Part shown: positions 42,546-51,842 of the stretch, piece after piece
Numbering within the stretch: position 1 is the first letter of the stretch
Layout: each line of letters begins with the position of its first letter
Assembly: GCA_028713675.1 (NCBI GenBank)
Contig: JAQTNV010000013.1
Location: 6,012-70,011, forward strand
DNA from: a bacterium
GTDB lineage: Bacteria > Desulfobacterota > JAPLJL01
DNA: 64,000 nucleotides
Reading direction: 5' to 3'
The notes under the pieces: model-generated
The model's input: only the letters and a program-made list of their open reading frames with translations
What the model was told of the DNA's origin: nothing
Database searches by the model: none
Position numbers and translations under genes: made by a program

Positions 42546-43045
42546 TACTAAGGCACCCGTAAAATATTTTTAATCGGCGATCTAAATGCTGTAAATTGGC
42601 TTAAAATCGGAAGACATTCCCTGTTGCTGGCCAGCGATAAGCTCGCCGTCATGAAAAGCGAAATCTAGGGCCAGGTCGTTACTTTGCTATCTGAAGGGCA
42701 AGTTGGGCAGGCCGCATCAAGTGCGGAATAAAAATGAGGGGTCAGCCCCATTATTTCTCTTGTAAAAAAAGAGGCGGCCTTGCGGCCGCCTTTTGTGTTA
42801 TGGAGCTTGGCGCTTTAACTTTTTCTTGTATATCTCGCTTTTCTTCTAACCGCCCAGCTACCCAGCAACCGAGCCAACAATAACGCAACCTAAAGGTTGC
42901 GGCTACCGGTCATTCTCCCTGAATTTTACCCTTTGCGCTTTGCTCTTTCACCTTTGACCTTTGAGCTTTCACCAATATTCAGGTCTGTTTGGTTTTTCAT
43001 TCCGTAATCGTCAATCGTCAATCGTAAATCGTAAATTCTTGCGCC
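42546..43045. other. Gap between island and tRNA-Ala, repeats and terminator
   Basis: No gene found. Contents: a GAGGGGTCAGCCCCATT palindrome (42736), a bidirectional terminator (42763), a CGCAACCTAAAGGTTGCG palindrome (42883) and heptamer tracts (ACCTTTG/AGCTTTC at 42930-42980, ATCGTCA/ATCGTAA at 43010-43036). Confidence 0.55.
42763..42795. terminator. Bidirectional intrinsic terminator
   Basis: GGCGGCC-TTGC-GGCCGCC flanked by AAAAAAAG on the left and TTTT on the right, able to end transcription both ways. Stem as at 27747 and 32625. It shields the island from the tRNA-Ala side. Confidence 0.85.
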
Positions 43046-43074
43046 TTGACCTCGTCGCCGAATGATTTTAAACT
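43046..43074 (+). promoter_or_regulatory. Probable promoter of tRNA-Ala
   Basis: TTGACC (43046-43051) and TAAACT (43069-43074) are 17 bp apart, 40 bp before the tRNA. A CGGTGAGT-TT-ACTCACCG hairpin (43087-43104) lies in the leader. Confidence 0.5.
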
Positions 43075-43113
43075 GAAAGCAAGCGCCGGTGAGTTTACTC
43101 ACCGTTAGCAAGC

Positions 43114-43188
43114 GGGGGATTAGCTCAGCGGGAGAGCACTGCGTTCGCAACGCAGGGGTCGAGGGTTCAAATCCCTTATCCTCCACCA
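43114..43188 (+). tRNA. tRNA-Ala (anticodon CGC)
   Basis: A full cloverleaf: acceptor GGGGGAT/ATCCTCC, D-arm GCTCAGCGGGAGAGC, anticodon stem-loop CTGCG-TTCGCAA-CGCAG, T-arm GAGGGTTCAAATCCCTT and an encoded CCA. The wobble base is C, so it reads GCG. Confidence 0.95.
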
Positions 43189-43203
43189 AAATTCAGAGAA
43201 AAA

Positions 43204-43512
43204 GTGCCGTTAACCAGTCTCCGCCAGTCTCTAAAGAAATACAAAAGGGCTTTCTATCTCCTTTTTTTGGCCTGCCTGGTCGTGGTCATCTACGGGATCC
43301 TCGGGGACCAGGGCTTTTTCCACCTGCACCGGCTCAAGCTCGAGCTTTCCGGCCTCCAGCAGAAAATCGTCGCCGTCGAAGCGGATAACGCCCGGCTCCG
43401 CCAGGAAATCGGGCATTTGAAAACCGATCCGGTCTACATCGAGCGGCTCGCCCGCCAGGATCTGGGGATGCTCAAGGAAAACGAGGTCCTCTTCCTTTTC
43501 CGGGAACAATAA
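43204..43512 (+). CDS. ftsB: FtsB/DivIC-family septum formation initiator
   Basis: 102 aa from the GTG at 43204. A short cytoplasmic basic N-terminus, one membrane segment (YLLFLACLVVVIYGILG, about 18-34), then a coiled coil (LKLELSGLQQKIVAVEADNA) and a conserved end (DPVYIERLARQDLGMLKENE), the standard FtsB/DivIC layout. It acts in the FtsQLB divisome complex. It is directly after tRNA-Ala and overlaps the next start (TAATG), so the cyclase is co-translated. The name is family-level. Confidence 0.82.
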   Translation: MPLTSLRQSLKKYKRAFYLLFLACLVVVIYGILGDQGFFHLHRLKLELSGLQQKIVAVEADNARLRQEIGHLKTDPVYIERLARQDLGMLKENEVLFLFREQ

Positions 43513-45797
43513 TGGCCAAGGGAGGATCCTGGGAGCACAAGGTCCAACGCTTCCTTTATCCTTCCGCGATCCCGTTTTTTTCCCTCTTTGTCATTTTTGA
43601 TTACTTTTCCAAGCTCCGGGACCTTTCCGCCTCCCCCATCGTCCTGGTGGTGGTCCTGGTCGCCCTGACCGGGGAAAAACTGCTTTCCTACCTCCGGGTA
43701 GAAAAGCCCTCTCTGCGGGACAACCTCGAATTCGGCTTTCTCCTGGTCCTCACCTTCGAGATCCCGCTCCAGGCCACCGGGGAGATCGGGGCCCTGCTTT
43801 ATCCCCTCAAGTATTTCGTCCTCACCATGCTCGCCATTTATTTTCCGATCCTCCACGCCCTCCTGATCCTGCTCTTCGCGCTCTCCCTGGAAACCGCCCA
43901 CCAGCTGATCAAGCTCGAAAACTCCCTGGGCCAGCTGGAAACCCTGGGTTCGCACGCTTTCTTCATGCTGGTTTTCGTCCTGGTTTTCGGGGGCGCCTTC
44001 AAATCCGAGCGCAAGTGGCGCGGCAAGGCCGAATCCCGCCTGGCCGAGATCAACCGCGACGCCCGTTCCCTGGGCGAGGCGGGGGCGGGGCACGCCGGCG
44101 AGCGCGGGGAGCCCAGCACCTTCAAGCTGGAAAAGATCTCCAAGGAATTCCGGGAAAAGCGGGAAATCGCCCAGGCCTTCGACCTGGACGACCGGATCTA
44201 CCGGGTCCTGGAAATCCTGAAGCGGACCATCCATCCCTTCTCCGTCCTGATTTATTTCTGGGAGCCCGACGGCAACCGGCTTAAGCTCAAGGACGGCATC
44301 TCCGACAGCGATTACCTGAATTTCGAGAAAACCTTCCGCACCGGCGAGGGGGTGGTCGGCTGGGTTTACCAGAACCATTCCCCCATCCAGCTGAACGAGC
44401 TGGCCAATCCCCTGAAGGGGATAAATTACTACTCGCGGGAAGAGGGCATTCATTCCTTCCTGGCGGTCCCGATTCTCCGGGGGTCCTTCCTCTCCTCCCG
44501 GCGCGCCCCGGAGGCCGGGGACCCGGAAAAAACCCCGCGCCTGAGCCATGCCCCGGCGGATTCCGCCCCCGAGATCATCGGCGTCCTCGCCATCGATTCC
44601 CGCGACATCTCCGCTTTCTCCGACGAACAGCGCAAGCTTCTCGAGGTGGTCGCCCACCAGATCGTGGACACGATTGAAAACGCCGAGATCCGCCACCAGA
44701 TGTCGATCGAGGCCACCGAGTTCGCCGCCTTCTACGAAATCTCGAAAAGACTCTCCGCCGCCCTCCGCATGGAGGAGGTTTTGAACCTGGGCCTGGATTC
44801 CATCCGCGAGACCGTGCCCTACGACTTCGCCGCCATCGCCACTTTCGACGAGTCCACCGGGAAAAGCGTGATCCAGGCCGCCCGGGGCGAGGGTGCCGAG
44901 GCCACCCTCCAGAAAAGCTTCGGGATCGAGGACGGGCTGGTCGGCTGGGTCCTGGACTCCTACCGGAAAATCTTCTGCAAAGGAAACCTGCACGAGCGCG
45001 ACCAGGAACGTCCCATCTTCTCCAAAGAAATCAAGATCCGGGGGGCCCGCTCCATCCTGACCATACCGTTTTCCGTGGAAGGGCGGGTCATCGGTTCCTT
45101 TACCCTGCTGGGCAAGGCGGCGAATCTGTTCTCCGATTACGAGGTCAAGATCTTCGATGTCCTGGCCAACCAGATCGCCATCTCCCTGGAAAAATCCCGG
45201 CTCTTCCACGAAAAGGAGGCCGAGGCGGTCACCGACCCGATCACCGGGCTCTCCAATCACCGGCGCTTCCAGGAGCGGATCCGGGAGGAGTTCCTCCGCT
45301 CGGTGCGGCACCCGGAGCCGCTCTCCCTCATCCTGATCGACCTGGATTTCTTCAAAAAGGTGAACGACCGCTACGGCCACCCGGCCGGCGACGCGGTCCT
45401 CCGGGGTCTGTCCCGCATCCTGAAGGGGGCGGCCCGCGAGGTGGACCTGGTCGCCCGCTACGGCGGGGAGGAGTTTACCCTCCTCCTGCCCAACACCGAT
45501 TCCGAAGGGGGGATGAAGCTGGCCGAGCGCATCCGCCGGCTGGTGGAGTCAACCTCTTTCCCGATTGAGGGGGGAAGCAAGATCGGGGTCACCATCTCCA
45601 TCGGCGTGGCCAGCTGCCCGGAGGACGCCAAGGACCCGGACGAGCTTCTCCAGAAAGCCGACCTCGCCCTTTACACCGCCAAACAGAAGGGTCGCAACTG
45701 CGTCGTCCCCTTCCACCGGGTGGCCAAGGAAAAAGAGAAGGAAAAAGCCGAAGCCCCCGAAGGCGGGAAAAAAGAAGATAGCGACTGGAAGTTCTAG
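43512..45797 (+). CDS. Membrane-bound GAF-GAF-GGDEF diguanylate cyclase
   Basis: 761 aa. About five membrane segments fill residues 15-170; a charged coiled coil follows (residues 170-235). Two GAF domains (about 235-395 and 410-565) come next, and a GGDEF domain from DPITGLSNHRRF (about 578) with active site YGGEEF. A REVD inhibitory I-site lies five residues ahead of GGEEF, so the enzyme should make c-di-GMP and be feedback-inhibited. The GAF domains would bind an unknown ligand. It is coupled to ftsB upstream, a hint of links to division timing that the sequence alone cannot prove. Confidence 0.9.
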   Translation: MAKGGSWEHKVQRFLYPSAIPFFSLFVIFDYFSKLRDLSASPIVLVVVLVALTGEKLLSYLRVEKPSLRDNLEFGFLLVLTFEIPLQATGEIGALLYPLKYFVLTMLAIYFPILHALLILLFALSLETAHQLIKLENSLGQLETLGSHAFFMLVFVLVFGGAFKSERKWRGKAESRLAEINRDARSLGEAGAGHAGERGEPSTFKLEKISKEFREKREIAQAFDLDDRIYRVLEILKRTIHPFSVLIYFWEPDGNRLKLKDGISDSDYLNFEKTFRTGEGVVGWVYQNHSPIQLNELANPLKGINYYSREEGIHSFLAVPILRGSFLSSRRAPEAGDPEKTPRLSHAPADSAPEIIGVLAIDSRDISAFSDEQRKLLEVVAHQIVDTIENAEIRHQMSIEATEFAAFYEISKRLSAALRMEEVLNLGLDSIRETVPYDFAAIATFDESTGKSVIQAARGEGAEATLQKSFGIEDGLVGWVLDSYRKIFCKGNLHERDQERPIFSKEIKIRGARSILTIPFSVEGRVIGSFTLLGKAANLFSDYEVKIFDVLANQIAISLEKSRLFHEKEAEAVTDPITGLSNHRRFQERIREEFLRSVRHPEPLSLILIDLDFFKKVNDRYGHPAGDAVLRGLSRILKGAAREVDLVARYGGEEFTLLLPNTDSEGGMKLAERIRRLVESTSFPIEGGSKIGVTISIGVASCPEDAKDPDELLQKADLALYTAKQKGRNCVVPFHRVAKEKEKEKAEAPEGGKKEDSDWKF

Positions 45798-45884
45798 CGA
45801 ACCCGTCGAAGGGTTCGCGGGTGTTGGGAGGGCACCAGGCCCTCCCCGACTTTTTTGCTTTGAGCTTTGACCTATGACCTACGA

Positions 45885-46040
45885 CTGGATTCCGGCTTTC
45901 GCCGGAATGACGATCTTACAACTGAGATAAATAAACCCCCCAAGACCGGCAGGCCCCGGGGGGATTTTATGGTGCCGTCATTCCGCACTTGCGGCGGAAT
46001 TCATTTTCCCTGGATTCCGGCTTTCGCCGGAATGACGATC
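45885..46040. repeat. REP-like palindromes around a terminator
   Basis: GGATTCCGGCTTTCGCCGG...ATGACGATC occurs at 45889-45912 and again at 46013-46040; between them is a GTCATTCCGCACTTGCGGCG palindrome. Confidence 0.7.
45931..45970. terminator. Bidirectional terminator between cyclase and lipoprotein genes
   Basis: CCCCCC (45936-45941) pairs with GGGGGG (45958-45963); AATAAA on one side and ATTTTAT on the other give a moderate U-run either way. It separates two convergent genes. Confidence 0.6.
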
Positions 46041-46046
46041 TGACAA

Positions 46047-47654
46047 CTACAGATACCTTTCCACCCCGTACTTCAAAAATTTCTCTTTCCCGAATTCATG
46101 TTTGTCCGAGGGATCGTCGCTCGGATACCAGTAACCCTTCCCGTCGCAGGTGAACTTAAGCAGGATCACCCTGGTTTCACCCTCCGGGGAATAGATGACA
46201 ATCTGCCCGCGGCCCTGCCGATGGCCCACCAGGTTGATCGAAACCTCGGCCCGCAGGGTATTGTCCGCGTCATAGTTTTCCGCTGTGATCCCGGTTTCCT
46301 CCGAGTCCCGGTAACGGTCAACCTCGATCCGGGAATAGCCGCCGTCCGGCTGGGTCCGCGTTCCGGTAATGTTCAGGCCGGATTCGTCGCGGGTAACCGT
46401 CAAATCCAGCGTTCCGCCCCGGTAAAGCTCTCCGGTGACGTGGACCACGATGGCCGGCTTGGGAGAGGCCGCTTCCCAATCCGCGCAGCTCGCCGGGCTC
46501 TCAACCTTACGGGTCAAAGTCCGGGTCAGGGTCTGGCCGTTGCTCAAGGTGAGCTTGGAGGAGACCTGGTCGGTCAACCCCTGTCTGTTGATAACGGTCA
46601 CCTCGCGGACCGGCACGGTTACCCCCTCCGGCAGATCGGCGTCGAGGGGAAAGGTGCGGGTCACGTTGATCGTGCCCGTGTCATCCAGGGGGCACCGGGG
46701 GGTGGCACCGGGATTGATCACGGCCCGGACGGAGAGCTCGCCCCCCTTCCGGTTCAGGCGGAAGGAACTGGTGTAAATCATCCCGTTTTCATGTTTCACG
46801 GAACGGTGGAAATAGGCGGTAACCCCGTCCGGGAAGGTCTTGAGGGTTTCCCGGATCCGGGTCGCGGCGTCCAGGGAAACGGACTCCTGAACCTGCGCGG
46901 GCTCGATCACGTCCTCACGGCAGACCTTGACCGACTCGGGAAAACCGGTGGTGGTCCAGGTGAAACTGTAATAAGGGTTGGAGGTGTCTTCCGAATACAC
47001 CCCGGTTCCCGTGGTCGAAAGCTCCGGGGCCTGACCCTGGGGGGACCGGACCACCGAGAAGCTGACGGAAACATAGGCGGCCGGGCTGAGCGCCGGATGC
47101 TTGGGGGCATAGTGACGGGTGAGATTCAGGTCGCCCGCGGTCCCGGTCAGGGAGCTGGAATAGACCAGCGGCGAAGTCGTTTGGGCCTCGGCGGATTCCA
47201 GCCAATGTCTCTCCGGGAACAGGAAGGGAACATCCAGGTTCTTGACCCGGCACGAGGATTTGTCCAGCGCGCCGCAATTGTAATATTCAACCACCACATT
47301 GCTTTTATCCACGGTCCCCTTGGGCATGAGCTCGAAGGGAACGAAAGCCCGGGGGATGATCAACCCGGATTCGTCGGTCGTAACCGCCATGGGAAAGACC
47401 GGGTCCGGGGGCGCCAGCGCTACGCCCTCGCCCAGAACCGCGTCGTTTTCCTGATCGGTAATGTCGCCGGTGTCCTCCTCGAAATCGGCCGCGCTCTGGC
47501 CGGCGTCAATCTCGGCCGCCAGCGACTGGGCCTCAGCGGATTCATCCTGGGAAGAGACCGCCGCCTTCCCTCCTCCCCCGCAGGCGGCCAGGAACAGCAG
47601 GGCGCCGCCCGCCAGGACGACCAGTCCGATTCTGCCTAATTGGTTCTTCTTCAT
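46047..47654 (-). CDS. Lipoprotein of unknown function
   Basis: 535 aa. Signal peptide with lipobox FLAACGGGGK. After an acidic, Ser/Ala-rich stretch (residues 30-85) comes a beta-rich body with repeated strands such as TRIRETLKTFPDGVTAYFHRS and LYRGGTLDLTVTRDESGLN. It is probably attached to the outer membrane. No family recognised. GGAGGAGTAGAA precedes the ATG. Confidence 0.7.
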   Translation of the reverse strand: MKKNQLGRIGLVVLAGGALLFLAACGGGGKAAVSSQDESAEAQSLAAEIDAGQSAADFEEDTGDITDQENDAVLGEGVALAPPDPVFPMAVTTDESGLIIPRAFVPFELMPKGTVDKSNVVVEYYNCGALDKSSCRVKNLDVPFLFPERHWLESAEAQTTSPLVYSSSLTGTAGDLNLTRHYAPKHPALSPAAYVSVSFSVVRSPQGQAPELSTTGTGVYSEDTSNPYYSFTWTTTGFPESVKVCREDVIEPAQVQESVSLDAATRIRETLKTFPDGVTAYFHRSVKHENGMIYTSSFRLNRKGGELSVRAVINPGATPRCPLDDTGTINVTRTFPLDADLPEGVTVPVREVTVINRQGLTDQVSSKLTLSNGQTLTRTLTRKVESPASCADWEAASPKPAIVVHVTGELYRGGTLDLTVTRDESGLNITGTRTQPDGGYSRIEVDRYRDSEETGITAENYDADNTLRAEVSINLVGHRQGRGQIVIYSPEGETRVILLKFTCDGKGYWYPSDDPSDKHEFGKEKFLKYGVERYL

Positions 47655-48278
47655 TTCTACTCCTCCCTTTTCCAGGTTTCTTGTCTTTCGAGTCTCTTTA
47701 CTGGATATAAACCCGGTCCAGGAAAAAAGGTTTCATCTGATCTGGATATTAGAATAATTACCGGTTGATGGGGAATTTGGTCATTCCGGCGAAAGCCGGA
47801 ATCCAGGCGTTTTTGTTTTTTTGGGGGGAAGGTTTCGCTCTTTTATGATCGACCGCCGAGTCAACTCCACTGAGGCTCCGCTGCCCAAGCCGCAGACCAC
47901 CGTATAAATCTGTCATTCTGAGACCGCCTCCGGCGGGCGAAGAATCTCGCCTTTGCCATCGCTCTTTTCTTTTTTGGGGGAAAGGTTTCACTCCGCGCAC
48001 TAATATGTGCAGTGCCGTAATCACGGCAGGCTGACCCGCCCCTCCGGGGCAATCAGGGTCTAGCCTGTATCGATAAATACTATATCGTCGAGTTCATCAA
48101 GCCTGATTTACCGGAAGTGCGAGTCGCGAGAACCTTCCCCCCGGGCTTCTGTAAACCCATTAAACCCGATGAACCAGACAAACCCTATAGACCCAAAGAA
48201 TACAATAGACGTCTCACGCCTATCTTCTTACTTCCTATTTTTTTGCTGCTTACTGCTTACTGCCTACTGCTTACTTCT
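47655..48278. other. Gene-free gap with repeats
   Basis: Contains a GTCATTCCGGCGAAAGCC palindrome (47780), a half-copy of the dispersed element's left end (GGGGGGAAGGTTTCGCTC, 47823), a GTCATTCTGAGACCGCCTCC segment, copy C of the element (47976), a 9-base tract (AACCCATTA, AACCCGATG, AACCAGACA) at 48152-48215 and a heptamer tract (CTTACTG) at 48246-48280. Confidence 0.65.
47976..48142 (+). repeat. Structured dispersed element, copy C
   Basis: Closest to copy A: both hairpins and the inner GCCCC/GGGGC arms are kept. Ends GGGGGAAAGGTTTCACTCC and TCGCGAGAACCTTCCCCCC. A half-end in the same orientation lies 150 bp upstream. Confidence 0.75.
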
Positions 48279-48806
48279 TCATGAGGAGTGCCGGTGTTCC
48301 AGAACCAGCGACAAAACCGTGGTCAGCTTGGCGATGTCCTGGTTGGCCTGGCGGAGGCGCTCGGCCATGATGAGGCAGAGGTTGCGCATCAATTTAAAAC
48401 CCAGGTTGGGGTTCTCCTGAACCAGGGTATCCAGGTCCGACCGGGAAAATTCCAGGAGCCGGCAGGGGGAGAGGGCGGTGATCGTGGCCGTCCGGTTGGC
48501 GGGTTCCTCCCCCAGAAGCCCCTGCTCGCCGAAAATGGCATGGTCGTCTCCGGAATACTTGACCAGCCCCTTTTCTTCGGGCGTGGCCTTTCCGCCCAGC
48601 TGCGCGGGCAGGGCGATCCGGATGGAAACCGAGACCTGGCCTTCCAGGAGCAGGTAAACCTGGTTGCCCACCTCTCCTTCCCGGATCACCATCTCCCCCG
48701 GCTGGATCTGGAGCGGCCGCAGGAGCTGGGTTATACGTTTCAATTCCTCCTCCGAGAGTCCGGAGAAAATCGGGAAGGCAGACAGGGATTTAGGATTGGA
48801 AGTCAT
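48279..48806 (-). CDS. Stand-alone cyclic-nucleotide-binding (Crp-type) domain protein
   Basis: 175 aa. The cNMP-binding beta-roll spans residues 10-145: FSGLSEEELKRITQLLR start, EGEVGNQVYLLLEGQVSV, FGEQGLLGEEPANRTATITA (phosphate-binding cassette). The last helix is MRNLCLIMAERLRQANQ. There is no DNA-binding HTH, so it is not a Crp regulator. Its ATG overlaps the stop of the potassium-channel gene (ATGA). A likely role is gating that channel in trans. Confidence 0.85.
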   Translation of the reverse strand: MTSNPKSLSAFPIFSGLSEEELKRITQLLRPLQIQPGEMVIREGEVGNQVYLLLEGQVSVSIRIALPAQLGGKATPEEKGLVKYSGDDHAIFGEQGLLGEEPANRTATITALSPCRLLEFSRSDLDTLVQENPNLGFKLMRNLCLIMAERLRQANQDIAKLTTVLSLVLEHRHSS

Positions 48807-49954
48807 GACCGCCCTCCCAGGAGCAGGGCCAGATCCTTGGGTTCGATTATTTGCTCGTCAGGGGGAGCGATCTGGACCTGGAGTCCGGCGCGCTGGGTAA
48901 GCATTCCCGGTTCGGACTCGCTCAGCTTGCGGGTAATGAACTGGTCGATCGCCGAGGAATCGGTAGAGAGGATATCCGACAGGGAAATCCCCTTCCGGGA
49001 TTCCGAGACCAGGCCGATCACCAGGGCCGAACTCTTCTCCCGGAAATGCGAGAAAGCATCCCGGAAGGTTTTTCCCACCAGACCGGCGGGAATGGAAACG
49101 ATTTTCAGGGATTGGGCCGAACCGGGCTGGAGCAGAAGGTCCAGGGTCCGGGGCATCCCGGAAGATAAAACCCCGCTGGCCAGGATGAAGGGGGTGTAGG
49201 AATCACCGCAGACAATCTCGTTCACCCGGGCCCGCCGGAGATGGGGAATATTCTCCTCCCGCTGGATCTCAGCGGTAATCCGGAGGCCGGGATTGGCCGC
49301 CCGGAGTGCCAGGGCCGCGAGAATGGTCCTTTCGTCGGTCCGTTCCGGGAAGGTGAAATCGGAAAGGATCAGGGCCGCCTTGGCCTGGGCTGCGTTTCCC
49401 TGCTTGAGAATTTCCTCGTGCACGTAGTCGCCCCGGAGAAAATGCAGGTGCCGGTCCTTGGTCTGGGACATGACCTCCATCATCTTATCCTCCTCCGCCT
49501 GGTTGATCACCAGGATGGAAAGATTCTCGGGATGCATCTTGCGGATGGCGCCGATGATCCGGGCCAGGCGGAAGTTATACCCGCAGATGATCAGGTGCCC
49601 GCTTAAACTGATTTTTTCCATTCCCAACCCCCTCAGGATTTTCCTTTCGACCAGGACCGAAGCCACGGTCCCGGTGATGAGCGACATGGAAATTATACCC
49701 AGGAACATCACCCCCGCGGCCAGGATCCTTCCGATTCCCGTCTGCGGAACTATGTCCCCGTAACCGGTGGTGGAAGCCGTGACCATGGCCCACCAGAAGG
49801 CGTCCCCCAGCCCGCGGAAACCCTCGTTGGCCGCCTGGCTTTCGAAGAAAGACACCAGGAGAACCAGGGTGACAAAAATGGCGATGATGGAAGAGAAAAG
49901 CAAAACCCGGCTGTTCAGAAGCAGCCGGACCCTTCCCCAGGATATTGCGGACAT
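48803..49954 (-). CDS. Potassium channel with TrkA-N/RCK domains
   Basis: 383 aa. Two membrane helices flank the filter: first TM about 15-35, then ATVTASTTGYGDIVPQ (residues 55-70) with the TTGYGD selectivity sequence, and second TM about 80-105. Soluble RCK/TrkA domains follow: HLIICGYNFRLARIIGA nucleotide fold, ILVINQAEEDK, LRGDYVHEEILKQ. It resembles MthK/Kch channels. Partner: the cyclic-nucleotide-binding gene overlaps its 3' end by 4 bp, an unusual split of gating domains. Confidence 0.88.
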   Translation of the reverse strand: MSAISWGRVRLLLNSRVLLFSSIIAIFVTLVLLVSFFESQAANEGFRGLGDAFWWAMVTASTTGYGDIVPQTGIGRILAAGVMFLGIISMSLITGTVASVLVERKILRGLGMEKISLSGHLIICGYNFRLARIIGAIRKMHPENLSILVINQAEEDKMMEVMSQTKDRHLHFLRGDYVHEEILKQGNAAQAKAALILSDFTFPERTDERTILAALALRAANPGLRITAEIQREENIPHLRRARVNEIVCGDSYTPFILASGVLSSGMPRTLDLLLQPGSAQSLKIVSIPAGLVGKTFRDAFSHFREKSSALVIGLVSESRKGISLSDILSTDSSAIDQFITRKLSESEPGMLTQRAGLQVQIAPPDEQIIEPKDLALLLGGRS

Positions 49955-50098
49955 GGTTTTTTTATTTTACCAGATAATGGGACCGGGGTTCAGTTCTGCT
50001 CAAATTAAATTAAAACCCCCCACCCTCTCGTCTCCCCGCGGGGAGGTGTTGAAGGTGAGGGGAAAATTTATGTTTCGGACAGCGCCGGGTCCGGGTTT

Positions 50099-50992
50099 TC
50101 AGCTGAAGAACCGGATCACCCGGGGAATCCACTCGGCAAATGACGAGTATGTGATGCAGACCGAGATCCCGAGTCCCAGCACCAGGAGAATCAGGCCCAC
50201 CGTCCGGCCGACCTTGGCCAGGACGGGAGAGGCGGGGGGAACCTGGTGCCAGAAAAGAGCATTGTCCTTTTGCACCCGTTCCAGTTCGGCCGGCCGGTCC
50301 TCGGCAAATTCGTGCATGCTCATCCGCCCGGTCACGATCACCATGTCCATCGGGAACTTTTCCCGGCGGAGATGGGCATTGAAGAAATGAATGAAGAAGA
50401 TGAAGCAGACCGCCAGGGAGGCCTCGATCCCGTGGATGATGGTCGACATGCTGATCGCGAAGCCGGGCAGCAGGCGGGTGAAGAAAGCCGGGAACCAGAG
50501 GATCAGGCCGGTCACCCCCAGGGCGAAATTCCCCCAGGCCTCGGCGAAGAAATCGAATTTTTCCCAGTAGGCCCAGCGGTCGATCTTCGGGCGTCTGCCC
50601 CCGATGCAAAACCAGATCACCATCTGGGCGACGTGAATGACGTCTTCCACCCGGGGAATGATCGAGTCGGGCCCCCAGAAAAGCCCTTTCTCCCGTTTGA
50701 TCACGAAGCGGTAAGCGATTTCCGCGAAATAGAGGCCGATATAAATGAAGGTCAGGATCGCCCCGAACCGGTGCAGGTAGCGGGCGTTTTCGTAACCGCC
50801 CAGGGCCGAGAGAATCATTTTCGCCCAGGCCCATTCATGGAACTTCAGGGGGATCCCGGTGAAAGCCAGGATGAAAAACGCGATCACGACCAGCAGGTGG
50901 ATGAACCGCTGGTAACCGGAAAGCCGGAGAATCTCCCGGGTCTCGACCGGTCCGGAGCCGGCCTGTGCTGGGGTGTGAGCTACTTCTGACAT
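50099..50992 (-). CDS. Membrane cytochrome b (b/b6-type) subunit
   Basis: 297 aa from the ATG at 50992, after GGAGGAGGTGCTTAAC. It has about five membrane segments and several His in them (YQRFIHLLVVIAFF, LKFHEWAWAK, YLHRFGAILT, IIHGIEASLA, HFFNAHLRREKFP), the ligands of two b-type haems as in Fdn-gamma/cytochrome b561-type subunits. It passes electrons between the periplasmic cytochromes and the quinone pool. It is the last gene of the c3-heptahaem-cytochrome b operon, one base after the previous stop. Confidence 0.87.
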   Translation of the reverse strand: MSEVAHTPAQAGSGPVETREILRLSGYQRFIHLLVVIAFFILAFTGIPLKFHEWAWAKMILSALGGYENARYLHRFGAILTFIYIGLYFAEIAYRFVIKREKGLFWGPDSIIPRVEDVIHVAQMVIWFCIGGRRPKIDRWAYWEKFDFFAEAWGNFALGVTGLILWFPAFFTRLLPGFAISMSTIIHGIEASLAVCFIFFIHFFNAHLRREKFPMDMVIVTGRMSMHEFAEDRPAELERVQKDNALFWHQVPPASPVLAKVGRTVGLILLVLGLGISVCITYSSFAEWIPRVIRFFS

Positions 50993-50993
50993 G

Positions 50994-51842
50994 TTAAGCA
51001 CCTCCTCCGGTTTCAGACGGGGGATTGGATCCCGAATCTTTCTTCTTCTTCCGATTTTCCAGCCAGTCCCGGACAAACCAGAGGATCGTATGGGGAACCC
51101 ACAATCCGAAGGCAAAACACACAATCAGGATCATGACTAAATAAGTCCAGAACTCGATCGGGCTCTTCTTGACGGAGAACCTGTCGCTATGCACATCGTA
51201 CTGGGCGAACTTGGTCGTGGCGTCCTTGTGGCAGTACAGGCAGGTGGCGAGGGCCCTTTCCTTGGAAACGTTGGACTGGGGATCGGAAGCCGGCAGGATC
51301 TCGTGAGCCGAATGGCAGTCCCAGCAGAGCGGCATGTCCTTCGTTTCGCCCAGGTCGACGACCTTCCCGTGATAGGTATCCAAATAGGTGCGCTTGTAAT
51401 CCTCGTGACACTGGCCGCACTGGTCCAGGGTGGCTCTCTTGTATTTGTCGGTATTAACCTTCTGGATCTGGTGGGTCCCATGACAGCTCAGGCAGTCCGG
51501 CGCCGTGGCGGGATCGGCCTCAAAGACCTGGGCGTGGATCGATTTCTTGTAAGCCTCCACCTCCTGGGAATGACAGATCCCGCAGTCAACCTTCCCGGGC
51601 TGGTCCGAGGGATGGGCATCCGTGATCCCGGTATGGCAGCTGGTGCAGGAAAGACTCCCGTGAACGGACTGGAGGTAATCCTTCTGCTCCACGAAAAGGG
51701 ATTGGGTCTTCCCGCCCGCGAGATCCTTTTTCAGGTCCTTGTCCGCGTGACAGGACAGACAATTCGGGGGCTCCTGCGCCCCGAGAGTCAGGGGCAGAAG
51801 GAGGGTCAGGGCCGACGCGTATAATAGTCCTTGGATCTTCAT
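50994..51842 (-). CDS. Heptahaem cytochrome c with C-terminal membrane anchor
   Basis: 282 aa from the ATG at 51842, overlapping the c3 stop (TAATG). A signal peptide (residues 1-20) and seven CxxCH motifs are visible: CLSCH, CTSCH, CGICH, CLSCH, CGQCH, CWDCH and CLYCH. The C-terminal TYLVMILIVCFAFGLWVPH helix anchors it to the inner membrane facing out, followed by a Lys-rich cytoplasmic tail. It likely relays electrons between soluble c3 and cytochrome b. Tight spacing shows one operon with both. Confidence 0.9.
   Translation of the reverse strand: MKIQGLLYASALTLLLPLTLGAQEPPNCLSCHADKDLKKDLAGGKTQSLFVEQKDYLQSVHGSLSCTSCHTGITDAHPSDQPGKVDCGICHSQEVEAYKKSIHAQVFEADPATAPDCLSCHGTHQIQKVNTDKYKRATLDQCGQCHEDYKRTYLDTYHGKVVDLGETKDMPLCWDCHSAHEILPASDPQSNVSKERALATCLYCHKDATTKFAQYDVHSDRFSVKKSPIEFWTYLVMILIVCFAFGLWVPHTILWFVRDWLENRKKKKDSGSNPPSETGGGA

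Noticed and set aside
42736-42756. GAGGGGTCAGCCCCATT could be an IS end.
   Set aside because: Only one clear copy and no transposase; a weak relative is at 56223, not enough for an element.
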